64,000 nt of DNA, taken from Hydractinia symbiolongicarpus. Lineage: Eukaryota; Cnidaria; Hydrozoa; Anthoathecata; Hydractiniidae. The position numbers were made by a program, and so were the translations under genes. The notes below the pieces were generated by a model. The model was not told where the DNA came from, made no database searches, and saw only the letters and a program-made list of their open reading frames with translations. Positions within the stretch are counted from its first letter, which is position 1; each line of letters begins with the position of its first letter. Location: the NCBI RefSeq assembly GCF_029227915.1, contig NC_079889.1:11160001-11224000 (forward strand), given 5' to 3'. Of this stretch, positions 51,601 to 62,747 are shown piece after piece.

Positions 51601-54600
51601 TTATGAGTACACACTCTAACAAAGGCCACTTAATATCTGTCTTTCTGATGCCTCAACGACTTGTGTTCCAAAGGAAGCCAATTATTTTCAGTCATTATTA
51701 TGATATTGATGTTTATTAGGATACCTGGCTATATATTCAAAAGCTGATTCGTTTGAGTTTGTTGACACTTGTTTAAAAAAGATTCAGGAATATGAAAGCA
51801 TCAATCACATGTCGTTACCTCTTATTGTTTTACTGGCGAATGAAACTGGCCGTGATGACGAGATTCAGATGCTTCGAAACAGGGGACAAAACCTTGCTAA
51901 CACGTAAACCATTGTTTTTATTGCTAAAATTTTGATGCCACGTCTTTTAATTTTAATTTTCTGCTTTAACAAAATATTACCGACATAGTATGTTATTTGC
52001 TTCTTGCTTTGTTAACATATCTGTATCTGTATTGACAATTCCAATAGAAAGACTGTGCCCTCATCACCTCGTGTTGTTTCTTACAAAGGTATTCTTAGGT
52101 ATTTCAATTTTTGCTGTGTTCATTTTAGCATGGAGTGTAGCTTTGTTGATTACCCTTACACTGTTTCACTTATGGATGATCGTATACACGATTCGCAAGT
52201 TCATGATGCCATACGTGGGATAGTGGATGTGATTAATCGAAGAGCAAGACCTGCTTCCACCCCCACGGGAGGTTGTGAAGCAGTTGCTGATGTCAGGTTG
52301 GTTTGATAATGATTTTAATTTCAGTATTTGTTGTGTGATACTTTAAAGAAAACCTTTTTGCAAATATTTTTTTGTGTAAATTGGTAATGCAGAATAAAAC
52401 CTGTTGAATTGTAAGCCCAAGAGTTATTAGATCCTACTTTGCTTAATGTTTTAAGAAGAATATTTAGTACTTATCTTTCCATACAATTTCCTCTTAAAAA
52501 CACTTTGAAATACTTGGAATTTTTATTTCCAAAATTAGTGGCTAACTTTCTTTGACTGTCTATTTTGATCTTGTTAAGGTAAAGTAAAAAAGACTGCAAA
52601 ACCTTTCGTACAGAACAAAGAATAGTGTTTTAATAAAAAAATGAAATGTTGTTAAACTCATTATATATGTTTTAAAACATTTGTGCTTTTAAGTAATGAA
52701 TCAAGTTATTTACATTTTTTTCCAATTTTGTATTTTCATGATATTTTTCAGGATTTTGTTGTGTGCTATGTGCGGTGATGAATATCCCGTTGAACTGATT
52801 CTTGGAACGATGCTTCAGCATAACACGTGTTATTCGAACCCTGAGAAACAAGATACAATCATGCTTGAGGCGGTGTTGGGTGGCGCTAGAAAAACAATTT
52901 CAGTTACCCTTGGATCATATCATCGTAAGTGAAAATCATTTTATTTTAAAAAAATCAGGTTTGCTACTTTTATGTGCTTTAAATTGCATGGACAGGACTG
53001 GCATATCTATTGTTAAGTTAGATTGCGTTCAATTTATATATTAGGCAGACTTCGTAGAGCAAAGTGGTGTCTAAAAAATTCTTATTATTTTGACAATCCT
53101 TTCGAAGGGGGTGTAATAGCGCTTACAAAACAGTTACAGAATAATATAAAGGTGTGCTATTTTAGAGTTGAGTAAGTTAGTTACCAACCTGATATTCTGT
53201 CAGGAAGATTTGTGTACACTGTGGTGTTATCAGATTGTAGCACACTTAAAGCAAGACTAAAATTGTTTCCATGTGATATCTTCTGTATGTTTGACAGAAA
53301 ATTTAAGTACAGTGCTTACCAGGCCATTTTTTTATATTCAAAATCAACATATGTGAATCTGTTTCTGTCTCAGTGTTATGCCAATAAATTATGTGCACAT
53401 GCATGAAATGTTTTTGTTTGTTTTAGCAGTGTATGTGCTGGATATTTTAACTAACTTTCTTTTTAACTCTGCAAAAAAATTAAATTGATTTTCTTTTTAA
53501 CTCTACAAGAAATTCAAATTGATTTTCTTTTTAAATCTACAAGAAATTTAAATTGATTTTCTTTTTAAATCTACAAGAAATTCAAATTAATTTTCTTTTT
53601 AAATCTAGGTGCTTACAGTTTAAAGGATAAAATGTTTCATGGATGTATTTTGGTTTATTCGGCTACCAGGTTGGCATCGTTGGAAACATTAAGGTAATGA
53701 TTTGTTGTCGTGTGTAAATGTTGATGCACTAGTAGATCATATATTTATAAAAACGCACATGTAGACCAACTTTATTGATCGTGGCGACTACTCACGGAAA
53801 CTAGAAATAGAATATATACTAGGGTTTGAATTAGGAATGTAAGGTTGATTAACTAAAATTTCCGCTCTGTAATAAACCTTCTAGATGTGCTATGGGAACA
53901 CTGCAGACCACGTATACTGAGCTGTGCTTGATAAATAAGGTTTTACTAATAATTTTATATAATGCAAACATCTTTTTAGAAGAAATTAATGTTACAAAAC
54001 TTTCTCAAATGGTTTCATTTTAAACTTTGTTTAAATTTGTATAACTAAAATACCATAACGAAAAAGAAGTATTATTTCCACTATCAGCATGAAATAATCA
54101 AGCATAATACATTTCTATTCGCGAATTGCGAATTGCAACCAGCTAATCCGTGCCCTGTGTACTTGTCAGTTTTTTGTTATAGTAATTTAATTGTTTGCCA
54201 TAGTTTATAATAATCAATACTCAGCACCGATAATGATCTTTTTTGTTATTGCTCTTATTGTTATCAAGTTTCTTTCTTAGTTATTTAAATTTCTTTCTTT
54301 GTGAACCAGGTCATTCCTAATAATACCCCTGTAAAACTGATTTTCAACAAGTAAATACTTGTTGAAAATGAGCGACCAATATGTTTTTGAGAGTGATTTT
54401 AATAGTCTTGGGCAACTAACTAATGTGTTAAACAAAACTTTTTGTAAATTTTCTAATAGGGCTTATGCTTCGACACTTTATCAAGAAGTTCCTATGCAAG
54501 TATTAGCCGTGACTGGCAGCGCTTCAGGTGCAAGCATCATATTTCATGAAGAGAATGCTATGCTTTTGTTAACAGAAGGATCAAATGTTGCAAGTAAACT

Positions 54601-57600
54601 TAGTGCCAAACTGCAGCAAACTCCACAAAATCAAGGTGTGTTATTCATTTATTTAAGTGGTTGGTCCCAATATTGTATTTTTCAGACCAGAATATATGGT
54701 AACCAACTCTATGTTCATGATCTCTACAATGGCAATTCACTGGCTAGCATATATATTTCCTCGTAAAATTCAACACAAAAATGCTGAACTCAGCACAAAA
54801 TGTTTATATTACACTGTTGTGAGCACTTAAACCCTAAAACCTGTAAAACTTTTCTTCTATTTGATAATTGATGTACGTCATATCTTTTTTTTAGCTGGAA
54901 AGTTTTTAACCTTTTTCAACAATGTTTATGACAAGCGCAGAGATACAGAGCTCATTTTAAAAGGCATAAAACGGCGTCGGCAAGAACCTTTACCAAAAGT
55001 TCCTACTAGGTTTGGTGAAGTTGATCCAGTAACCAATGGCGACATAGAAAATGGAATGTACGCATCTATATCAGATACTGGAGTACCAGATAGCCCTTAT
55101 GTTGAAGTTGCTCTTCGTCATTCCTTTATAATGAATCATATTGAAAGTGATTCGTCACCTTCATCTCCAGATCGCAATCATGTATTGCTTGATGATCGCT
55201 CTCGAGCTTCAACTGTTGATAGTCACGATGATGATGGGGTGATAAATGTTGATCATGATGAGTCAGGATTATACGCAAAAGTAAATAAAAAGTTTACGTA
55301 CATTAAAAAAGTGGAGAAGCGATTTTCATTCGAGGAAGACGATGATGATCTTGTTTGGCAAGAGAATCTCGCATATGATGCTGCCCAGGGTGGAGAGCCA
55401 ACTAGAGTAAGCGTGTCATCAAATTTGGATTCGCCAAGAATATCTGATAGGCCTTATGCCACAGTTCCATTCTTACCGAAAGGACATAAACCGATTTTAC
55501 ATGATTTTGAGAAGTTTGCAACTTTGCCTGCTGAAAGTTCAAAGAAGGGTTGGTATGAACCAGATTATGCTTCCATAGAACAGATTAAATCTCAGATTAA
55601 CTCGAATAAAGATCAAGGATATGAAGCTGATAGTTTAAGTAGTGTGTCTTCCAAAAGCAAAGAGTCAGCTGGTTCACAGTTAGAACTGCGTGATTTGAAG
55701 TCATCCAGTCAGTCAAAAGTTCCACTTAACTCTCCAGGAAGTAGTTCAAGTTTGCAAATGATGTGGCAGTATCCAGAAAAGACTGAAGAAAAACCTGTAG
55801 CTCCTCTTGCAAAAAAAGATGTAAGTGTTAGGATTTATTGTAAAGTTGTAGTTGGCAACATTGTACTCCTTACTGTACTGATTATAGGCATTTTATTATA
55901 AGCTACAAAGAGAATGTTATACATCAGGCCCCTAAATCAGCAAAGATCAGGCTTTATGGTATAATATAAGGCAAAACTTCTTTCTGTTCAGTTATTATCG
56001 AATGAGCAACATTATTGTATTTACATATTGTTGAAATAAAGAGAGAGATTTTAGAGCCATTAATGGAGGAATTTATTATTTACTGATACTTTTTGTTTTT
56101 AATGTTTTTTCGTAAATATACATATATAAAGTATACAACTAAAAATTATAAAGGCAACTTTTTCAGTAGTTTTAGTGTGGGGATATTTTAGTAATGTCCA
56201 GACCAGAGAGGCTGTATATTTTTAGGTTCGATGGGTCAAGTTAGAAGGTTGGGTTAGGTGTTTAAATAATTTAATTTGTTTGTGACAGGATGATGAAAAT
56301 GATGAGATCAAAGAACTGCGTGAAAAATTAAGTGAAACTTTAATTGTTGACACCCCACGTAGCAAAAGTGTATCACCGCGAAAATTTGGTGATCAATATA
56401 AAGACAAAAAGTCACGAAAAGGACGTTCCGAAAGCAACAACAGCACAAGTTCACTTGAGGTGCGAAATCAGAGTTTCATAAAGAAATTAATGAATAAAGT
56501 GTCACCCAACCCATCTCCAATCAACTCGGACGTGGATCTTGATCAGTCAGAAGTAGTTGTGGAATCACCACGAAAGAAACGTAGGAGTAAACGTCTGAAA
56601 CAAAACCTAACTTCGACCAGCACTCCAACAGTTGTAGTAAATGAAGCCGATGCAAGTGGAAAAGATCGGTCAAATACTTTACCTGTTATTGACAGTCCAA
56701 GTAAGACATTTAACTTTTTTTTGTCTCTGCTTTATCATCAGCTTACTTTTCAAACAGTGTGTTATGGTAAAATTTATAGTGATGAATGCCATGCTTCATT
56801 TACTACTACACATTAGCCGTGTGTTCTTAGGGGGTATAGTTAAACTTTACTTTATGACTTTAAACTTTCATCTCAGAACACACACCAAAGTTCGCATCAT
56901 TAGACAGCAAGAAAAAGCTGAAATTGCCATCGTTTATGAAAAACGTACCGGAAATCAATTTAACGGTGTCAACACCAGCTGAACAAGAAAAATATCATAC
57001 TTTAGATCTCAGAAAAAATAAAAATAACAAAATTGAAAAACCAACCAAGGTAATGTTAGTTTGTCAGTATAGCTTTTTGTTCTCTGTTTTGGTGTGGTTT
57101 TATTTGGTCTCCACATTATTTATTAATTCAATTTTTAGGAAACAAGAGATGATCTGTATTTGTCAATAGGAGGTTCAGGGGTGAGTTTTTTAGCATAGTT
57201 GTTGTTTCTTCAATGTGACAATTTCTTATACCATCGCTCTTTCGTCTTTATAGGTTTTTGTAGAAAAATTTAAGTTAGCATTTCATGGGTGTTCTCTTTT
57301 GCTGGGTAGTGAAGTGAAATCTTACTAACAGCATTTTGGATTAATATTTCACCTCACTTGTAGCGAGTGAAACGTTCATGTGAGCGCTGTCTAAAATTCA
57401 AAAATTAGAAAGTCTGTATGAGAAATCATCTGTAAACAAGTGTTGTGTATTTCGCCCACTGTTTTATTCATAGAGCAAAAATGTTGTGCAAATTAACTAC
57501 AGTGAAGTAAAAGAATGCATTTGTGCTAATCTTTGTTCCTTCATTCATTCATCCACCCATTTATTTTTATTTATTTTTTTTTTTTGTAATTAGGAAAAAA

Positions 57601-60600
57601 GAAAACCACAAAAAAAGAAACCATCTCTGAGATTTCCCAAGGGTTCTCGTCCAAACAAAACTCGTAAACGTGATTCAGACATTTCAAATAAAGTCAATGA
57701 CTGGCAACAGAAGAAACTTAAAAACCAGAAATTTAAATCCAGTAATTATTTTGGTCGACCGTTGAAAGATATTTGTCCAGTTAATAGTGCATGTCCACTC
57801 TTTGTGAAAAGTGTTATTGCGCATGTAGAAGCAAACGGTAATATACTTAAGACCATTTCACACTACAGCAATATAGCAGATAATTGTTTAAATTGAAAAA
57901 CATTACTGGAAATATATTGCTATTATGTGAAAGGGCCTTTATTCTGTGTTTTTGTTTTTAAGTATTTTCTTTCACTAAAGTCACATTTACATCAAAGTTT
58001 AAATAAAACCTCAGTCTTCGAACGCAATCAGCTTGCAGTTTCAACTTGATCGTAGTTATTATTCAATGTATATTATGTGAATAAGATGTTGCAATTTTTG
58101 CTTTTGTCAATAAACACGTGATTATGCATTTTAACTTGGGCATGGATGCACTTTAAATTTTTCAGTACAAAAATTATTGTGGCACTCTGAATAGGACCTG
58201 GTCCACAAGTTGAAATATAAGTGTAGTTTAAAGATATCTTGATTGGTTGGTTTATTCTAATCCTATATATTTCAATAAAGTGAATTTAGTTTCATCCTAT
58301 TTCGCGGTATAAGGGAAAATTAGAAATGAATTTTGAAAATTTATTTTAACAAATTTGTCAAGTAATGATCTTCTCACCTTATACTTTTTGCCCCAATTTT
58401 CGTAATATTTTGGCACCTGAAATTTTTTGATTTAAAAATAAATTTGAATTTTGGAACTTTATACTTTTTACGGGTTGTTTATGAAAGAAGCTTGTCTTTC
58501 GGAGATCTCATTTAAATTGGCTGAGATTCCAGCAAGGCGAGATAAATTTTTCCCATGTAGACACATTTTACCCAAGCCAACCTGCCTACAATCGTGGTCA
58601 CAATATGTTGGGACAAGACAACGAACTTCGAAGCTCGCCACCACAAGTAATTGCGTAGGCTCATTCTATATTAGATTCGCACACTATGAACTTGTTAAAG
58701 TTCACTTGTCAATGTTCAGTGTGTATTTAGGACTTTGGATCTTAGGTTATTTGGTAAATACGAATTTGGGGGCCTTCATGGTCCCCGACGTGAATTATTT
58801 CGGTGTGCGGGCGTGCTAAACAATGTGACTAGCAACTTTTCAACGCTCTCTGCCTGGCCTGCTTGTGTGCAAAAGTAGCAACTTTGCAGCCTACCGGCTG
58901 CAGAGTATTGACTATTTGACTCTTTTGTCTATATTTGGATACTCAATATTTTTGTCCACGATTGTAGGTTAGATGGTCTTTTATGCTTATCTTATTAATT
59001 TTTTGTTATAAAAAAGAATTTTTCTCTACATTATTTATTATTTCCATTGTTCAGAGCCAGCTGACCTAACCGAGATAAGTGTTTTGCATATAAACAAAGT
59101 AGAAACCAGCCCAAAAAGTGGCTGAGCCAATCTGGCTTCATACAAGCAACCCCGTAAAACAATTTGTATTTTCGAACCATCTAGCTCTTAAAATGTTTTT
59201 TTTCTTGACTTTTTAAGCCATGAAACAATCAGAAATAATCATATTAAGTTTACATGATATATTTTTCACTGTTGACAAAAACAGTAGCAGCCTTGGTTGT
59301 TTTGACTGCTAGCATGCTCATCTTACATCTGCTTCATTCAGGTATGCAAAGTGAAGGTATATACAGATTAAGTGGGAAGAAACCAGATATAGATGTCATA
59401 ATGGAAAAATTTGAAGCTAGTAAGTATATTGGTAGAACCAATCAAAAAACTTGATTTTGTTGGTACAACCAATCAAAATGCTTGGTATTGTAAATCGAAT
59501 TTGGTGCAGTAGAGTTTGCTTAAAAAAAATTAAGGAATGAAACTTTTGAAGCAGAATGTCAAGGCCACAAAATGACAGGAATGAGAAGAAAAGGCATGCG
59601 AAAGAATTAGAAGCAGGCGATGATGCTCTCATTATAGTGTCTTGTTTTAAAATATTTCGTTGCAAAGTCCAAGTATGTAGTGTTAAAGTGAGCAGAAGAC
59701 ATACTCGATAAATCTAAGGGGACGAATTGAATCGTGTATCACCACCTTTATCACCGCCTTTGAAGTAGTGTTTACACGTTTATGTTATGTTTATCAAACT
59801 TTGCCTTGCCTTGCTAACGATTTTTGTTTCATATAACAAAAATATGGTTACGCACAAGCCTAGCATTTTGGAAATCAGGCTAGTATTTTTATTTATTTCG
59901 TAGCATCTAATCAATCAACTTTTCTTCTAGATAATAACATCAGTTTACAAGAACTTGGTGTTTCTGTTCACGCCATTACAGGAGCACTTAAAAATTTCTT
60001 TAAACTTTTACCTGATCCGCTGATACCATATGAATTCGGATGTAAAATTAACGACATTATGAGTGAGTTTGTTTTTTCTGTTACAGCTACAACGACGGCT
60101 CGGCGTTGTCGTCGTTGTCATGTCGTTGTTGTCGTCGTTGTCATGTCGTCGTCGTCATGTCGTTGTCGTCGTCGTTGTCGTCGTCGTTGTCATGTCGTTG
60201 TCATTATAGTTCTTTCCTTTTTTCTTCTTTTGTTGTTTTTTTTGTTTAAGTTGTTGTTTTTGTTATTATTTTTGTTATTGTTTTTATTTGCTCTAATGAT
60301 ACTGCTATCAATAAGGGTCCTGACGGAAGGTGTGCAAACACAACAGCCTAAGATATCAGTTGTTTTCTCTTGCTGAACGTTAAGCAGAAAGGATAGATTC
60401 ACACTTTTATAGTCTCTGACTTGACATGGCCGGGGATTAAATCCACGACCGTCTTGTACTGAAGAAGAACGCTTTATCACAAGGTCACCAGTCAGTTGGC
60501 CACCAATTTGTTTATGATGTTGTAGACTTTATATTAAGAACCCTGGGAGCACAGAATTCGTTCGAATTATAACAAGAAGCCCTGGGGGCTCTAAGAATTT

Positions 60601-62747
60601 CCGCGCGCTACCAAAATATTTGATGAAAACCTGCTAATTCGTTGTGTTATTGTGCCAAACATTCGAAGGGGTTTGGTGCATGAACCTCTGAAGATAAAGC
60701 CCATCAGTGACATTATATCTTACAACAAACGCAAACAAAACGAAACGTGTCATAATAAACTCACATTTTAAAAGAAATTGCTAACAAAAAATACAGCCTA
60801 TCATTTATGGTTGAAAGTCTTGCGATTGAAACGTTTATGGTCATAAACGGCATTAGTTGACAAAAAATCAAAATTTTGATGTGACCATCATTTTTTTATT
60901 AACTGTGTCAATTTTTGTCGAAAAAAAAGCAGTTTTAATTTTTGGATAAATTTTGGCCTAAAATGGCATTTAGGTGACAAAAATCAAAATTTTAATGTCA
61001 TCATTATGTTCAGCATACTTTTTTTGTTAACTTTGCCAATTTTTGTTGAAAATGAAGTAGTTTTAATTTTTGGACCAATTTTGGCCTAAAATGACATTTA
61101 AGGTGGCAAAAAACCAAAATTTTGATGTCACCATCATGTTCACCATACTTTATTTGTTTACTGTGCCAAATTTTGTTAAAAATAAAGTAGTTTTAATTTT
61201 TGGACCAATTTTGGCCTGAAATGACATTTAGGTAAGAAGAAATCAAAATTTTGATGTCACCATCATGTTCAGCATACTTTATTTGTTAACTGTTCCTAAT
61301 TTTGTTGAAAATAAAGTAGTTCTAATTTTTGGACCAATTTTGGCCTAAAATGACATTTAGGTGACAAAAATCAAAATTATTATGTCACCATTATGTTCAG
61401 CATACTTTTTTTGTTAACTGTGCCAAATTTTGTCGAAAAGAAATACCAATTTTGGCCTGAAGCGTCAATACTAGACTTCTCAGTAGTTAAGGAGCTTGGG
61501 TACGAAGTTTACATCTGTGACGGACCAACGTGAAATCCCAGGGTCGATTTTTTCTCAAAAAATGCTCCGAAAGAAAAAACGACGGTTTTAAAGAATTTCC
61601 TACGCCTTCGGGCGCGGAAATTCAAAAAGTCAATAATTAATGTTACTGCACTGGTATACATTGATTTAAAAAGAAAGTTTGCTTAACACGGTTTGAGGCG
61701 TTCAGAACATCCAAATTGACGTTTAATGCTGATATATTTGCTAAATTTTGTTTTGAGCTATTCGAATTAGAAGAAAAATAACAACAACAACAACAACAAC
61801 AAAAATCGGCAAACGTGACAGAAAAAAATATGGAGTTTTTCGAATTATGGGAAGTCACGAGTGTGTCAAAAAATGTTCGAATTAAGGGAAAATGGTTCGA
61901 ATTAAGGGAGATTTGGAAGAGAGTGTCTGCTGTGTTTTTATTCTATTATTCTACGGCTAAAATATTTTAAATATTTTCTTAGTTGGATTCAAGTGTAACT
62001 GAACTGTTTTGATTTGTTTACTTATTTTAGTTCTTATGGATGCAGCAGAACGTTTGAAGCGGTTACGCTCGCTTGTCAATAGTTTACCATCAGCGAATTT
62101 AGAAGTTTTCAAAATGTTTATGTGTCATCTAAAACGGTATGTCATTTTTATTGTGTCATCGAAGAGAGTTTGTTTCTCTGTTTCTCGCCTAATACCTTTT
62201 TCATAACACTAAGAGAATACCAAAATTTTAACCTCGCTAATAATACGTTTACGACATACATTTACGACGTGCTGATTATTTTCTTTATTTCGTCTTTAGC
62301 ATCACTGAATACAAAACGGTGAATAAAATGGATGTGCGTAACTTGCAAACAGTTCTCTATCCAACACTCCTTCGTCCTAATTTTGATTCCTTACAAAACA
62401 TGAGTCAAAACATGAACATGGGCTTGTTTATTCAAACATGTATCGAACAATCTGAACACATATTCGAAGTGAGCGAGGAAGATGAGGATACTAATATGAA
62501 AGACACTAGTGAACAAATTGATGGAGATAATCAAGATGATGGAGGAGCTTTAGACATAAATACAGACATGTCTGATCTCCTCCCTACTTCTACTTCTCCC
62601 GAACTCTCATTCTCTGAAAGTGTGTTAACGGACCCAGGGATGGAGAACTTAATAAATCTTAGACCGCCTGTTGATAATAACTTCGAAAGTAGCATGGAGG
62701 TGGAGTCTAAACTTGAGAAAAGAAAATCTGTTGAAACTGCGATTTAA
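45697..62747 (+). CDS. ARHGAP35: p190 RhoGAP (17 exons)
   Basis: Rho GTPase-activating protein acting at the plasma membrane and cell junctions. Exons: 45697-47447, 50087-50201, 50465-50591, 51720-51903, 52129-52296, 52752-52924, 53609-53693, 54460-54635, 54895-55820, 56289-56700, 56877-57049, 57139-57180, 57594-57837, 59342-59419, 59931-60062, 62031-62136, 62300-62747. Total 1780 codons with stop, longer than the roughly 1500-aa vertebrate proteins. Residues 1-260: GTPase-like domain with GKSCFCNRFV and VVVATKCDE. About 265-560: FF region. About 590-925: the two pseudoGTPase-like segments (ELINLLVLGKDGLGEEL; VRILLCAMCGDEYP). 927-1490: long linker with Tyr motifs and basic patches. About 1493-1685: RhoGAP, arginine finger in SEGIYRLSG (codon 59365-59367) and Asn of VRNLQTVLYPTLLRP (62340-62342). 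An acidic tail follows. Ortholog of ARHGAP35/ARHGAP5, which probably arose from one ancestor. Confidence 0.93.
47448..50086 (+). other. p190 RhoGAP intron 1
   Basis: A 2.6 kb, extremely AT-rich intron (gtaagt donor, ttatag acceptor). I see no gene or recognisable element in it. Confidence 0.5.
51075..51335 (+). repeat. dispersed repeat, copy B
   Basis: Same repeat as 11446-11690, here in a p190 intron and the same orientation, sharing 'gatgttggacttatat', 'agtaatagcaaattttgaca' and 'aattaacataaaat'. It has a small extra block ('acagagcttaaaaagttggt') compared with copy A. Confidence 0.6.
53455..53608 (+). repeat. 34-bp tandem repeat ending in a real 3' splice site
   Basis: Five units of 34 bp each carry a 'ttttctttttaaatct' tract; the tract starts at about 53455, 53489, 53523, 53557 and 53591. 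In the earlier units it continues as 'ctacaag' or 'ctgcaa', while in the last it becomes 'ctag', the acceptor of the p190 exon at 53609. The duplicated tract is thus a polypyrimidine/acceptor region. Confidence 0.8.
57838..59341 (+). other. p190 RhoGAP intron before the arginine-finger exon
   Basis: A 1.5 kb intron. An open frame of 122 codons at 58451-58819 shows no family resemblance. No repeats were recognised. Confidence 0.45.
60085..60205 (+). repeat. GTCGT-rich simple repeat
   Basis: An irregular run of 'gtcgtcgttgtcatgtcgtt' units in the p190 intron after the exon ending at 60062. It yields an artefactual Val/Arg/Cys-rich open frame. Confidence 0.85.
60400..60490 (-). mobile_element. 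tRNA-derived SINE-like head (reverse orientation)
   Basis: On the minus strand an A-box-like 'tggtgaccttgtgataaagc' is followed some 30 bases on by a B-box-like 'gtggatttaatccccggcc'. The arrangement resembles a tRNA-type pol III promoter, but the arms are degenerate. Confidence 0.45.
60571..61628 (+). mobile_element. repeat element with internal ~120-bp minisatellite, copy 2
   Basis: It has the same outer sequences as 27199-28119: 'aacaagaagccctgggggct' at the left and 'cctacgccttcgggcgcg' plus gaaattcaaaaa at the right. Inside are about six monomers of roughly 120 bp, more diverged than in copy 1. The right-end hairpin here is CGCC-TTCG-GGCG. The array length differs between copies while the flanks are conserved, so the monomer array expands or contracts within a mobile unit. 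Confidence 0.65.
61784..61802 (+). repeat. (CAA)n microsatellite
   Basis: Six CAA units lie just after copy 2 of the minisatellite element, in the p190 intron. Confidence 0.85.

Larger units (their letters stand above)
60063..62030 (+). other. p190 RhoGAP intron inside the RhoGAP domain
   Basis: A 2.0 kb intron packed with repeats: a GTCGT microsatellite (60085-60205), a minus-strand SINE-like block (60400-60490), copy 2 of the minisatellite-bearing element (60571-61628), a CAA run (61784-61802) and 'ttcgaattaaggga' motifs (61865-61910) like the pogo-type element at 34602. Confidence 0.6.

Noticed and set aside
52055-52128. Open frame upstream of and continuous with the p190 exon at 52129
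   Set aside because: Joining 51903 to the acceptor at 52127-52128 keeps phase and gives the family-like sequence GQNLANTMECSFVDYP; the upstream part is pyrimidine-rich intron.
53885-53939. Candidate p190 exon after a ttctag acceptor, phase-compatible with the exon ending at 53693
   Set aside because: The peptide does not fit p190 proteins, whereas joining 53693 directly to 54460 restores the family pattern LRAYASTLYQEVPMQVLAVT.
54311-54351. Candidate p190 exon reading VIPNNTPVKLIFN before a gtaaat donor
   Set aside because: It resembles the IP-Q-L-V motif only loosely; the exon starting at 54460 supplies the true equivalent and phases work without it.
58451-58819. 122-codon + frame in a p190 intron
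   Set aside because: No acceptor-donor pair consistent with p190 phase and no recognised family; may be chance.
60059-60376. 105-codon Arg/Val/Leu-rich frame
   Set aside because: It comes from the GTCGT microsatellite just past a p190 donor.
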